Positions 41,746-50,269 of a DNA stretch of 64,000 nt are shown piece after piece. How positions within the stretch are numbered: the first letter of the stretch is position 1; each line of letters begins with the position of its first letter. The position numbers and the translations under genes were made by a program. Location of the stretch: NCBI GenBank assembly GCA_031549905.1, contig JAVBPC010000019.1, positions 1-64,000 of the forward strand, given 5' to 3'. The notes beneath the pieces were generated by a model, which was given only the letters and a program-made list of their open reading frames with translations, was not told the DNA's origin and did not search any database. This DNA is from Avichristensenella sp031549905. GTDB lineage: Bacteria; Bacillota; Clostridia; Christensenellales; Aristaeellaceae.

Positions 41746-44073
41746 TTCGTTCAGGTAGAACCACGCCCGCTGGTGCAGCGCATTCGCCGCCTGCTGCGCG
41801 GTGCTGCGTCCCTCAAAGAAGCCGGCCGTTTCCTCCACGATGAAAGCCATCAGTGTTTCATCTATCGCTGCCGGCACATTCACGGACTTGGCCAGCGCCT
41901 CCAGCGCTTCCCACGCGGCCTGATCCGGCTGCTTCATCTCCATGGAAACGCCGCCCGGGATACCGAGCCTGCCGACCATCCCGCCTGACTCTTCGCTGCG
42001 CTCTATCGCATCGGCAAATACCTTGTCAAGCGCGGCGTTTGTCGTGGGCAGACCGCCGGACTGGTCGACCTCCTGCACCTCAGGGGAGAGCAGCAGCGCG
42101 ATGAATTCAGCCGCGAGCTCCTGCTGTTTGCTGCGCGCGTTGATCCCGGCAAGGCATGCGGGCGTGTAGGCGCGGCCTGTACCGTCAACGGCGGGCAAGG
42201 TGATCGCCGCCGAATCTTCGCCCCCCGCGATGGAATACGCGGTCGATAGCATCAACAGATTGCTGATCGCCGAAGGATAAAACGCTGCGACACCGTTGTA
42301 TACCGACAGCATCTCCTGTACGTTCATGCCGCCGCGCATCGAAGTGCTCTGTCCTCCCCGGCTCTGAAACATCTGATCCAGCGACGCCAACTCGCCCTGC
42401 ACCAGGTACATGTCGTACAGCGCTTCCAGGAATGCCTCGAACTCCGGCGTGTTGAACTGAATGTTGCCGTTCTTATCGCGGAAGGAATCCTCGCTGGCCG
42501 GGTAGAACAGGCGCAGCCATTCTTCCGCTGAGCGCGCGGCAAGGGGACTTTTGTCGCTGCCCGCCGCATCAATCATGTCGGTCATGGACTCAATCATATC
42601 GATCTGATCCTTATTGCCCCACAGCGCTTCAAACGTGTAGGACGCGGGCACGGCATACACCTTGCCATCGCGGTAGGTGCTGCCTTCCGCAATGTTGGCC
42701 AGCAGGTCAAACCCGGGCAGCAAGTCCGTCAGGTCTTTCAAGATGCCCCTTGAGATGTATTGCGCCATTGGCAGCCCATCCAGAATCAGCACATCGCCGC
42801 CCTTTCCGGCCAGCAGATCGGTGTTCAGCGTGCGGATGTGATCTTCCAAGTTCGCTTCCGCGTCGCTCTCCATCTGCACCTGCAGCTTCACTTCCAGTTC
42901 AGGGTGCGCACGCTGGAAATCCGTGACTGCCTTCAGCAGCCTTGTGGAACTGGACAGCGCGGTAATGGCAAAAAGGGTTCTGTTTGCGACCAGCGCGGGG
43001 TCCATCGGTTTGTAGTAGGCAAGCGTCGTCTCCCCTGTGCTGCCGCCACCTATGCTCATCATGCCGCCCATCGCGCGCCCCGCGGTTACGGTGATGCCGC
43101 TTGAACTGCCCCCGCCCAGCAGCGCCAGCACCGTGCCGTCATCCAGCAGGGCCACGGCGGTAGTGCTGGTGGATGGGTCACCAAGCAGCGTTCCTGTTGG
43201 ATTCATCACGCGCGTCGCAGTTTCCTCCCCTGCCTTGATGAGGAAGCCGCCCTCCGTGTTGAGGATGAACAGGTCGCCCGCGGCGTTCACCGCGGTTTTG
43301 GCGCTGTAGCCGGCGTCAAAGGGGATGCTGCGCAGCGTATTACCGGTGGCAAGGTCGATTTCATCGATTGTTTCCTCACCCAGGATGAAAACGGTATCGC
43401 CCGTGGCTGCAACGCCATATGCATCGCCAATCTCAAGCGACTGCACCTGCGCGCCGGTTTCATCATAGATGGCGGAATCGCCCTGCATGCCGCTGATGGC
43501 AAGACGCCTGCCGGAGAGTGCTTTGTATGACGTGGCCATCGTAGGCAGATCAAACGTGGCGGCAAGGCTGCCATCCAGGTTGAACCACATCACGGTGCTG
43601 CTGATGTTCCGCCCGCCAAACGATCCCATGCCGCCGCCCCCATTTTGCGCCGTCGCCATGCCGTTGTTTGACGACTCGCCCTGGGTCGCCTGATCGGGGG
43701 TTGCCACAAGATCACTGACGATGGATAACAGGTTGCTTGTCATCACCATGATCCCGCCATCCGGCGCAAAATCAACGGAAGACGGTTCCTGATCCTCGCC
43801 CATGGCAAGCGGAACTGTTTCAGGCGCCGCATTCAGATCACGCCAAATCAGCAGCGCCCAGCCCTCCGGGCCCTTTGCAACCGTTACAACCGCGCCATCC
43901 GGCAATGTGCTCATGGAGATGTATGATTCATACCCGTCCGGCAGGGACAGAATCGTCTCCTGGTACGGCAGCGCCGTGTCCTCTGCCTCCGCGGCGAGTG
44001 CGCCCAAAGGTAACAACACGAGTACCACGGCGAGCAGAAGCGAAATTACGCGGCCTTTGAAGTGGATTGACAT
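41743..44073 (-). CDS. Beta-propeller/solute-binding fusion protein, exported
   Basis: A 776-residue exported protein. The signal peptide ends LLPLGALAA-EAED without a lipobox. Residues ~35-370 look like a beta-propeller: repeated blocks such as PDGGIMVMTSNLLSIV, YGVAATGDTVFILGEETIDEIDLATGNTL and AAGDLFILNTEGGFLI. Two Gly/Met-rich loops interrupt it (GGGGMGSFGGR, GRAMGGMMSIGGG). Residues ~385-776 are a family-1 solute-binding domain (VTDFQRAHPELEVKLQV, GDVLILDGLPMAQYISRGILKDLTDLL, ending QRAWFYLNE). The fusion is uncommon. It should feed the two sugar-type permeases of the same operon. Its start lies 146 bp inside the upstream permease frame. Confidence 0.82.
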   Translation of the reverse strand: MSIHFKGRVISLLLAVVLVLLPLGALAAEAEDTALPYQETILSLPDGYESYISMSTLPDGAVVTVAKGPEGWALLIWRDLNAAPETVPLAMGEDQEPSSVDFAPDGGIMVMTSNLLSIVSDLVATPDQATQGESSNNGMATAQNGGGGMGSFGGRNISSTVMWFNLDGSLAATFDLPTMATSYKALSGRRLAISGMQGDSAIYDETGAQVQSLEIGDAYGVAATGDTVFILGEETIDEIDLATGNTLRSIPFDAGYSAKTAVNAAGDLFILNTEGGFLIKAGEETATRVMNPTGTLLGDPSTSTTAVALLDDGTVLALLGGGSSSGITVTAGRAMGGMMSIGGGSTGETTLAYYKPMDPALVANRTLFAITALSSSTRLLKAVTDFQRAHPELEVKLQVQMESDAEANLEDHIRTLNTDLLAGKGGDVLILDGLPMAQYISRGILKDLTDLLPGFDLLANIAEGSTYRDGKVYAVPASYTFEALWGNKDQIDMIESMTDMIDAAGSDKSPLAARSAEEWLRLFYPASEDSFRDKNGNIQFNTPEFEAFLEALYDMYLVQGELASLDQMFQSRGGQSTSMRGGMNVQEMLSVYNGVAAFYPSAISNLLMLSTAYSIAGGEDSAAITLPAVDGTGRAYTPACLAGINARSKQQELAAEFIALLLSPEVQEVDQSGGLPTTNAALDKVFADAIERSEESGGMVGRLGIPGGVSMEMKQPDQAAWEALEALAKSVNVPAAIDETLMAFIVEETAGFFEGRSTAQQAANALHQRAWFYLNE

Positions 44074-45391
44074 ACAAGGCTCCTTTCATGATGAAGAAAT
44101 AAATCAATATGGGAAGTGCGGGAAGTGCCATCATCGCAAACAGCGCGGTGGGCGGCCAGCCCAGGTAACCCGTCAGCCACAGGCCGAACGGCATCGCGAC
44201 GGCCGTGGGCGACAGCGCCAGGATCGCCGCGGGCAGGGTCATCCCCTCTCCCGCTTCCTTTAGCAGGCCGCGCCCGTGCCACAGGCAGAATGCCGCCAGC
44301 AGCGCAAGCACGATGGCCCAGCCGGTCAAAGTATCCCGGATCATATCCGGGCGCAGCGCTATAGTCAGCGCGCCTTTCGCAACATTGGTTGTGGCATCGG
44401 TGAACAACCCCGTCCAATGGGAAAAGTTCGACCACGCGGTGGGCAGGTATGCGGGAGGGATGGCAGGCAAGTCTGGCAAAAGCCACACGGCCAGCGCACA
44501 CAGGCCCGCAAGCGCCGCGAGCGTCCCCGCGCACCACGTGAATAGTCTGATATACTGCCCGCGCGGGGTCAGGCGGTTTTCCTTAAGCAGCGCCCTTTGC
44601 GCGGCAAACCGCTTGCACACGGCGATCCCGCAGGACAGCGCGGTCACGAGCGCCGCCGCCAGCAAAAGCAGCGCCGGAACGCCGGTTAAAATCCCCAGCA
44701 GCGCGCGGGTATCGGAATGGTCGGTGATGGTGCCGCCGGTGGATACACCGGCCAGCTGCATCGCTTCCTTGGCAGCCTCCACGGGCGTCTGGCCTTCCGT
44801 GGGGCGCGGCAGAATCGTCAGCGCGGTCATTGTGGTATCTTCCGACGCGGCGGCGATCGGCGCAAACATCATCTCCCGCCCGGGGTCGGCCAGGAACGTG
44901 GTGACGCCCTGCGGTCCTTCAAATACGCCGCGCACAATCAGTTCCGCGTCACCAAGCGTTACCGCTTTGCCCAGAATATTTGTGGACCCAAACAGCGTGC
45001 GCGCGGTGTTCGCGGACAGCGCACAGCCTTTGCCGTCGCCCTGTACGGGCAAGTTCCCCGTGATCATCGTCACTTCCATGGCAAGGGATGCATCGCCGGC
45101 CACCCACAGCACATCGACGGTGGCAGAGCCGGCCGTCTCCTTCGCGCTGACCGATTTGCTCAGCTGCTGCGCAAAGCCCGCCGCTCTCCCGCCCTGCAAA
45201 TCCTCTTCCATCACCTTTTCAATGGCGAGGACATCATCCTGCGTGAAGGCCGCGCTCTCATTGCGAACGCTGACGCGGCCGGCGGGGACGTACTGCTTCC
45301 ATGCCGACAGCGCGCCCGCCGCCAGCACCCACAGCGCCACCCCGGCGAAGAGCCAGGCCATTCCGCGAAAGCGCGCGCCTTTCCTTTGCAT
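43928..45391 (-). CDS. MacB-core-like membrane protein without ATPase
   Basis: A 487-residue frame. One helix lies at ~12-31, then an extracytoplasmic MacB_PCD-like domain (~35-235, DVLWVAGDASLAMEVTMITGNLP, LSANTARTLFGSTNILGKAVTLGDAELIVRGVFEGPQ). Four to five further helices follow (~240-440). The family normally pairs with a MacB-type ATPase, which is missing here. The last ~49 residues (after YVNPLQRP) are Arg/Gly-rich and are read from within the next gene. Either the true protein ends near 44073 and a frameshift removed its stop, or the overlap is genuine. It lies 3 bp after the adaptor gene, with GGAGGAG before ATG 45391. Confidence 0.75.
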   Translation of the reverse strand: MQRKGARFRGMAWLFAGVALWVLAAGALSAWKQYVPAGRVSVRNESAAFTQDDVLAIEKVMEEDLQGGRAAGFAQQLSKSVSAKETAGSATVDVLWVAGDASLAMEVTMITGNLPVQGDGKGCALSANTARTLFGSTNILGKAVTLGDAELIVRGVFEGPQGVTTFLADPGREMMFAPIAAASEDTTMTALTILPRPTEGQTPVEAAKEAMQLAGVSTGGTITDHSDTRALLGILTGVPALLLLAAALVTALSCGIAVCKRFAAQRALLKENRLTPRGQYIRLFTWCAGTLAALAGLCALAVWLLPDLPAIPPAYLPTAWSNFSHWTGLFTDATTNVAKGALTIALRPDMIRDTLTGWAIVLALLAAFCLWHGRGLLKEAGEGMTLPAAILALSPTAVAMPFGLWLTGYLGWPPTALFAMMALPALPILIYFFIMKGALYVNPLQRPRNFASARRGTRVVTFGRTRRGGRGHGAAVPGDDSVPAGRV

Positions 45392-45394
45392 GCT

Positions 45395-46648
45395 CTACTC
45401 CTCCAAGCGGACGCGGTCTCCGTCCGAAATCGCGCGGTCGCTTCTGACAACAATGGAATCGCGCTGCGTGACGCCGCCCTGCAGCGCCGCGCGGCTGCCA
45501 TCCTTATCCAGCACATACACATCCACGCGCCGCACCGTCATCCTGGCCCCCAGCGAGCTTTGCGATTGCTCCACAACAAACACATAATCGCCGTCACTGT
45601 CCGAATAGAGGCTGCTGAGCGGGATGATCAGGTCGTAGTTCTGCGTGCGCTTGGTGATGCTCATGGAAGCGCCGGCGCCTGCCGCACCCGCATCGCCCGG
45701 CAGCAGGAACGTCAGGTCAAAGTAGCCGGAGCGGCTGGCGGACGCTGCAATGTTCAGGATCTGCGCATCGTACCTTGTGCTGGATACGGTGATCGTCGCC
45801 TTGTCCCCCACGGCAAGCTCCTCGGCGGTATCTTCATCCACGGTGACCGTCAAAGCAAGCCCCTGCGTCGTGTCGGACAGCGTCACCACCGCGCCGCTGG
45901 TCGTCACCATGGAGCCGACCGTGGCGTTCACGGTTAGCACATTGCCGCTGACAGGGGCTGTCACGGTGCGGATGTAGCCGTTCTCTTCCGTCAGTTCAAC
46001 CAGCGCCAGCATATCGGCAAGCGCCTTTTCCGCCGTTTCCAGGTCCTTTTTCGCCTTTTCCAAATCATCCGACTTGGTGATGTAATCATGCACCGTGCTA
46101 TCTGCATCCAGGCGCTTTTTCTCGGTATCGTAATCGTATTGCAGGCGGTCAACGGTTGCCTTTTCCGCGCCGGATTCTTTGGCGGCGGCAAGCTGCGCCT
46201 CCAGCGAATCAATCGTGGAAAGGCGTTCCTGAAGCCTTGACAGCGTTGTGGTGGAAAGCGACGCCGCGCTCCAGTCCAGCGCGCGCTGCTTGGACGCCAC
46301 GCTATCCTTTGCGGTGCTCACGGCATCCTGCTTCGTTTCAACCAACTCCTGATAGGATAGCACCAGCAGCGCATCCCCAGCTTCCACATGGGAGCCCGCC
46401 ACCACCGGCACATCAAGGATGCGCGCGCTGTCCGTCAGCACCACGGGCACCGTACGCGCGGCCTCCAAAGAACCGCTGCCGGTGAACTGCTTTTCCAGCG
46501 CGCCGCGCTGCGTGGTGGTGCGGGATATGGTGGCGATCGTCATTTCTTCCAGCATCCGGTTGCTCAAGGTCAGCAGCGCCATGACCGCCAGAAACGCGGC
46601 CAGCGCCTTCCCGGCAAGCGCCCTTGACATCGGCTTGTCTTGCTCCAT
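45395..46648 (-). CDS. HlyD/MacA-family membrane fusion protein
   Basis: A 417-residue adaptor. One N-terminal membrane anchor lies at ~13-30. The first lipoyl half is TDSARILDVPVVAGSHVEAGDALLVLS. A coiled-coil hairpin follows (~100-215, rich in A, K, E, D: SLEAQLAAAKESGAEKATVDRL, KSDDLEKAKKDLETAEKALADML). The second lipoyl half is IRTVTAPVSGNVLTVNATVGSMV, and barrel domains complete it. It resembles MacA-type adaptors and probably pairs with the MacB-core-like protein directly downstream. ATG 46648 follows AAAGGAG. Confidence 0.88.
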   Translation of the reverse strand: MEQDKPMSRALAGKALAAFLAVMALLTLSNRMLEEMTIATISRTTTQRGALEKQFTGSGSLEAARTVPVVLTDSARILDVPVVAGSHVEAGDALLVLSYQELVETKQDAVSTAKDSVASKQRALDWSAASLSTTTLSRLQERLSTIDSLEAQLAAAKESGAEKATVDRLQYDYDTEKKRLDADSTVHDYITKSDDLEKAKKDLETAEKALADMLALVELTEENGYIRTVTAPVSGNVLTVNATVGSMVTTSGAVVTLSDTTQGLALTVTVDEDTAEELAVGDKATITVSSTRYDAQILNIAASASRSGYFDLTFLLPGDAGAAGAGASMSITKRTQNYDLIIPLSSLYSDSDGDYVFVVEQSQSSLGARMTVRRVDVYVLDKDGSRAALQGGVTQRDSIVVRSDRAISDGDRVRLEE

Positions 46649-46677
46649 GTGTGAACTCCTTTCGGGTGTTACGGAAA

Positions 46678-47535
46678 CTATTCTTTCAGGCCGGCCATCT
46701 GGATGCCGCGCACCAGGTATGATTCACAGTAGAAGAACAGCAGCAGCGAGGGCAGCAGTGTAATGATCGACGCGGCCATCGCGATATCCAGGTTTGTTTC
46801 GCCGATTTTGGAAAGATACAGCGACAGCGGCCATTTGTCCTGTGTGCGCAGGAATGTCATCGGCTGTTCGATCAGGTTCCAGTTATCCAGGAAGCTGATG
46901 ATGAACAGCGACGCCACACCGGCCTTGCCCAGCGGCAGCGCGATGCCAGTGAAGATGCGGATTTCGCCCGCGCCGTCAATGCGCGCCGCCTCCACAAGCG
47001 ACACGGGCACGGTTTGGAAGAACTGGCGCAGCAGAAATACCGAGAATGTGCCGAACACGCCGGGAAGTATGATCGCCCATATGGTATCGATCAGTTTGAA
47101 TCTGTCCAGCACCAGATACGACGGCACCAATGTGACCTGAAACGGCATCATCATCAGCGCGATATAGACCATAAACAGCGCCTTTTTGCCGGGAAAGCGG
47201 TACTGCGCAAACCCCCACGCGGCCAAAGTGCCCAGCACCGCCTGCCCCACCACAATGGGCAGCACCAGCAGCATGGAGTTCCAGAACATGGTCAGGAATT
47301 TCGGCGTATCAAACAGCAGCGTAACGTATTGCTTCAGCGTCGGCAGCGCGGGGAACAGCGGCATATCCGCCTTTCCGCCGCCGCCGGATATCGCCGGGCG
47401 GATGTATTCCATCAGTTCCGTCTCCCCCATAAAGGAGGCGGCCAGCGTCATCACAAGCGGCAGCAGCACAATGGCCGCCAGGATGAACAGGGGGATGGCG
47501 CGAATGTATCTGGCAATGCCGCTCGATTTCCGCAT
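46678..47535 (-). CDS. Carbohydrate ABC transporter permease (MalG type)
   Basis: A 285-residue six-helix permease. The EAA loop is SLVEAARIDGAGEIRIFTGIALPLGKAG, and the C-terminus ESYLVRGIQMAGLKE is characteristic. The stretch ALMMMPFQVTLVPSYLVLDRF is conserved in the MalG/LacG group. It forms the channel with the next upstream gene; the likely binding partner is the propeller fusion protein. The start ATG 47535 follows GAGGAGGT, which overlaps the upstream gene's end. Confidence 0.92.
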   Translation of the reverse strand: MRKSSGIARYIRAIPLFILAAIVLLPLVMTLAASFMGETELMEYIRPAISGGGGKADMPLFPALPTLKQYVTLLFDTPKFLTMFWNSMLLVLPIVVGQAVLGTLAAWGFAQYRFPGKKALFMVYIALMMMPFQVTLVPSYLVLDRFKLIDTIWAIILPGVFGTFSVFLLRQFFQTVPVSLVEAARIDGAGEIRIFTGIALPLGKAGVASLFIISFLDNWNLIEQPMTFLRTQDKWPLSLYLSKIGETNLDIAMAASIITLLPSLLLFFYCESYLVRGIQMAGLKE

Positions 47536-47536
47536 G

Positions 47537-48421
47537 CTATACCTCCTCGCCCGCGCCCATGCCCCATGCGCGGTTGAGCAGCGCGACCAGCAGCAAAATC
47601 ACCAGCGCGACCGTGACGGCCGCGGCGGACAGCTTCTCTATCTGCAGCGAACCGAACCAGTTGTTCAGGGTATGCTGTATCAGGTAGATGCTGCCGTGCG
47701 GATAGCTGCCGGCGACAAGGTACGCCTCGCGGTATGCTTTGAAGGAGTTAAGGAGCGACAGCACCGTAACCGTAAACAGCGTGGGCGTCAGCGAAGGCAA
47801 TGTAATCGAAAAAAACTGCCGCACCTGACCAGCGCCGTCCACCGCTGCGGCCTCATACAGCGCCGGGTTGATCCCGGACAGGCCGGCGATAAACAGCACC
47901 ATCGTATAGCCCAAGTTCTTCCATACATAGCTGATGACCAGGCACGCCAGCGCCCAATCTGTGCGCATCCAGTCGATGGGCTGAAGGGACAGCCATGACA
48001 GCACATTGTTCATCAGGCCGCTGGCGCTGAAGATCAACTGCCACAGCAGCGCCACGGAAGCCACCGGAATCGCCATTGGCAAGAGAAACGCCGCACGGAG
48101 CGGCCCGCGCGCCACCACCGGCCGCGTCAGCAGCAGCGCCAGCAGCAATGCCATCACAATCAAAATGGGCACGCAAACCGCGATAAACCGCCCGGTGTTC
48201 GCAAGCGCTGTCAGGAAGGATTGGTTCTGGAATATTTCTTTATAGTAAGTTAGCCCCACAAATTCGCCTGTAAAGCTGTTGGTAAACGAGCGGGTGATGG
48301 CGTCTCCAAAGGGAACGATAACAAACACAAGGCACCCGGCAAGGCTTGGGAGCACAAACCCAAGGCCCACCAGCGCCTCGCGAATCCTTACCCAACGGCC
48401 CTTCGCTCTGATGTTTTGCAT
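47537..48421 (-). CDS. Carbohydrate ABC transporter permease (MalF/UgpA type)
   Basis: A 294-residue permease, first gene of the ten-kilobase operon. The EAA loop is ALYEAAAVDGAGQVRQFFSITLPSLTPT. Six helices can be placed, beginning with LVGLGFVLPSLAGCLVFVIVPFG. ATG 48421 is preferred to ATG 48427, which touches AAAGGAG directly. No ATPase gene lies in the operon, so a shared MsmX-like ATPase is presumed. Confidence 0.92.
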   Translation of the reverse strand: MQNIRAKGRWVRIREALVGLGFVLPSLAGCLVFVIVPFGDAITRSFTNSFTGEFVGLTYYKEIFQNQSFLTALANTGRFIAVCVPILIVMALLLALLLTRPVVARGPLRAAFLLPMAIPVASVALLWQLIFSASGLMNNVLSWLSLQPIDWMRTDWALACLVISYVWKNLGYTMVLFIAGLSGINPALYEAAAVDGAGQVRQFFSITLPSLTPTLFTVTVLSLLNSFKAYREAYLVAGSYPHGSIYLIQHTLNNWFGSLQIEKLSAAAVTVALVILLLVALLNRAWGMGAGEEV

Positions 48422-48465
48422 CGGCATCTCCTTTGGGAAGGGACTGTGCGTCCCCTATGCCTACC

Positions 48466-48471
48466 AGTATA
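48466..48471 (-). promoter_or_regulatory. -10 element of the permease operon
   Basis: TATACT on the minus strand 45 bp before the ATG. The -35 (17 bp upstream, AGCTTT) is weak, hinting at an activator, perhaps the operon's own response regulator. Confidence 0.45.
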
Positions 48472-48537
48472 CAACCAATTCCTTAACAAAAGCTTAACTG
48501 GGTGTGAACAATTTGGGAAACTTTTGCAGGAGGGCAG

Positions 48538-48566
48538 TTGCAGGGGATGCGTTTTTGTGCCATACT
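48538..48566 (+). promoter_or_regulatory. Promoter giving a leaderless transcript
   Basis: TTGCAG (48538-48543), 17 bp, CATACT (48561-48566). Only six bases separate the -10 from the ATG at 48573, so the start of transcription should be at or next to the A of ATG. Confidence 0.55.
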
Positions 48567-48572
48567 GGCAGC

Positions 48573-49109
48573 ATGCATGCAATTTACTTGATTACAGGCA
48601 TCATGGCCTCCGGGAAATCCACCGTAGCGGAGCTGCTTGCGCGGCGGTTTGCGCGGGGCGTACACCTGCGCGGCGATGCGTTCCGGCGCATGGTGGTATC
48701 CGGCCGGGAGGATATGACGCTTCCGCCCAGCAATGAGGCGCTTGCTCAATTGAACCTGCGGTATACCCTGGCGGCAAGCGCTGCCCAGGCTTACCATGCC
48801 GCCGGGTTTACTGTCGCATGGCAGGATGTGATGGTCGGCACGGTACTGCCCGAGGTGATCGCGCGTGTGACGGCCAGGCCGCTGTACTGCATAGTTTTGT
48901 GCCCTGATCCAACGTCCGTTGCGGCGCGAGAAGCGGAGCGCGCCAAAACCGGTTACGGCGGCGGGTTCACGCCGGAGAATTTCCATGCGCTGCTGCTTAA
49001 CGAAACGCCGCGCATCGGGCTGTGGATTGATTCCACACATCTCACGCCGGAAGAAACCGTGAATGTAATTTTGCAAAGGACGGCGGAGGGCGAGGGACTG
49101 ATTGAATGA
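48573..49109 (+). CDS. P-loop kinase (AAA_33 type)
   Basis: A 178-residue nucleotide kinase-like protein. Walker A is LITGIMASGKSTVAELLA at ~6-23, followed by GVHLRGDAFRRMVVSG; WQDVMVG and PRIGLWIDSTHLTPEETV are the later blocks. The layout resembles AAA_33/zeta-toxin-like and chloramphenicol phosphotransferase-like kinases that phosphorylate small molecules; the substrate is unknown. No Shine-Dalgarno is visible before ATG 48573 and the promoter is placed for leaderless translation. The upstream in-frame start at 48504 would place the promoter inside the gene. Confidence 0.82.
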   Translation: MHAIYLITGIMASGKSTVAELLARRFARGVHLRGDAFRRMVVSGREDMTLPPSNEALAQLNLRYTLAASAAQAYHAAGFTVAWQDVMVGTVLPEVIARVTARPLYCIVLCPDPTSVAAREAERAKTGYGGGFTPENFHALLLNETPRIGLWIDSTHLTPEETVNVILQRTAEGEGLIE

Positions 49110-49137
49110 AAGCACCGGGAAACGCACATCCTCAACA

Positions 49138-49173
49138 AAAAAGACGCGAGACCAAACGGCCTCCCGTCTTTTT
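49138..49173. terminator. Bidirectional intrinsic terminator
   Basis: AAAAAGACG...CGTCTTTTT between the convergent P-loop kinase and ilvE genes. Confidence 0.82.
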
Positions 49174-49181
49174 CGTTTTGC

Positions 49182-50249
49182 TTAGAACACCCGCATCCAC
49201 CCGTGCGTGTCTTCCCTGGCCCCCCACTGAATCCCCGTCAGCGTATCATACAGCCGCTGCGTGACCGGCCCAATCCCGCCGTTTCCAACCGTCAGCGTTT
49301 CGCCGCCCATATGCAGCGAGCCTACCGGCGATACCACCGCCGCTGTGCCGGCGCCAAACACCTCTGTCAGCGCGCCGCTCTTCGCGCCGTCGAATATTTC
49401 GTCGATCGCCACACGCCGCTCGGATACTTTCATGCCCATATCGGCCGCAAGCGTCAGGATGCTATCCCTGGTGATGCCAGGCAAGATGCTGCCATTCAGC
49501 GCCGGGGTCACCAGCTCGCCGTTTAGCACAAACATGATGTTCATGGAGCCAACCTCTTCCACATAGCGCCGCTCCAGCCCATCCAGCCACATCACCTGCG
49601 CATAGCCCTTGTCCGCCGCAACAACGCCCGCGTACAGTGAAGCCGCATAGTTTGCGGCCGCCTTTGCGAAGCCGATGCCGCCGCGCACCGCGCGCACCAG
49701 CGAGTCCTCCACATAGATGCCCACGGGGGCCAGCCCCGTCGGGTAATACGCGCCGCTGGGCGACAGAATGATGAAAAAGCGGTATTTATGCGAAGCGTGC
49801 ACGCCAAGGCCCACATCGGTCGCGATGATCGTGGGGCGGATATACAGGGATGTTCCGGCGCTGTGCGGCACCCAGCCGCGCTCTATCTCCAGCAGCTCGA
49901 TCAGGCCCTCCAGGCACTTCTCCTCATCGATGGCAGGAATGCTCATGCGCTCGGCGGACATGTTCATTCTGGCAAAGTTCCTGTCCGGGCGGAACAGGCG
50001 CAGCTTGCCATCCTGATCCGGGTAACACTTCATCCCTTCAAAAATCGCCTGGCCGTAGTGCAGCACAACCGTCGCCGGGTCCATCATGAACGGCGCGTAC
50101 GGCTCTATCCGCATATCGTGCCAGCCCACACCCTGGTCATAATCCATGATCAGCATGTGATCGGTGAACAGCTGGCCAAAGCCAAGCCGCGTTTCATCCT
50201 GGGGCTTTTCTTTCAGGGTTTTTGCATAAGTGATGGGGATGGTATGCAT
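49182..50249 (-). CDS. ilvE: Branched-chain amino acid aminotransferase
   Basis: A 355-residue fold-type IV PLP enzyme of the BCAT II group. Blocks are FGQLFTDHMLIMDYDQG near the start, HYGQAIFEGMKCYP with GQAIFEG, RPDRNFARMNMSAERM, YIRPTIIAT, and the PLP-lysine region GGIGFAKAAANYAAS. Further blocks are VMWLDG, VEEVGSMNIMFV and EVFGAGTAAVVSPVG. It transfers the amino group between glutamate and Leu, Ile or Val, also supplying NRPS precursors. ATG 50249 follows AGAGGAA. It is last in a three-gene unit with a CDF transporter and an aldo/keto reductase. Confidence 0.95.
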   Translation of the reverse strand: MHTIPITYAKTLKEKPQDETRLGFGQLFTDHMLIMDYDQGVGWHDMRIEPYAPFMMDPATVVLHYGQAIFEGMKCYPDQDGKLRLFRPDRNFARMNMSAERMSIPAIDEEKCLEGLIELLEIERGWVPHSAGTSLYIRPTIIATDVGLGVHASHKYRFFIILSPSGAYYPTGLAPVGIYVEDSLVRAVRGGIGFAKAAANYAASLYAGVVAADKGYAQVMWLDGLERRYVEEVGSMNIMFVLNGELVTPALNGSILPGITRDSILTLAADMGMKVSERRVAIDEIFDGAKSGALTEVFGAGTAAVVSPVGSLHMGGETLTVGNGGIGPVTQRLYDTLTGIQWGAREDTHGWMRVF

Positions 50250-50269
50250 GGCGGTTCCTCTTTTCGTGA

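Noticed and set aside
41417..41764. Open frame through MITE copy 1
   Set aside because: The same translated segment appears in copy 2; it arises from the repeat and is not a gene.
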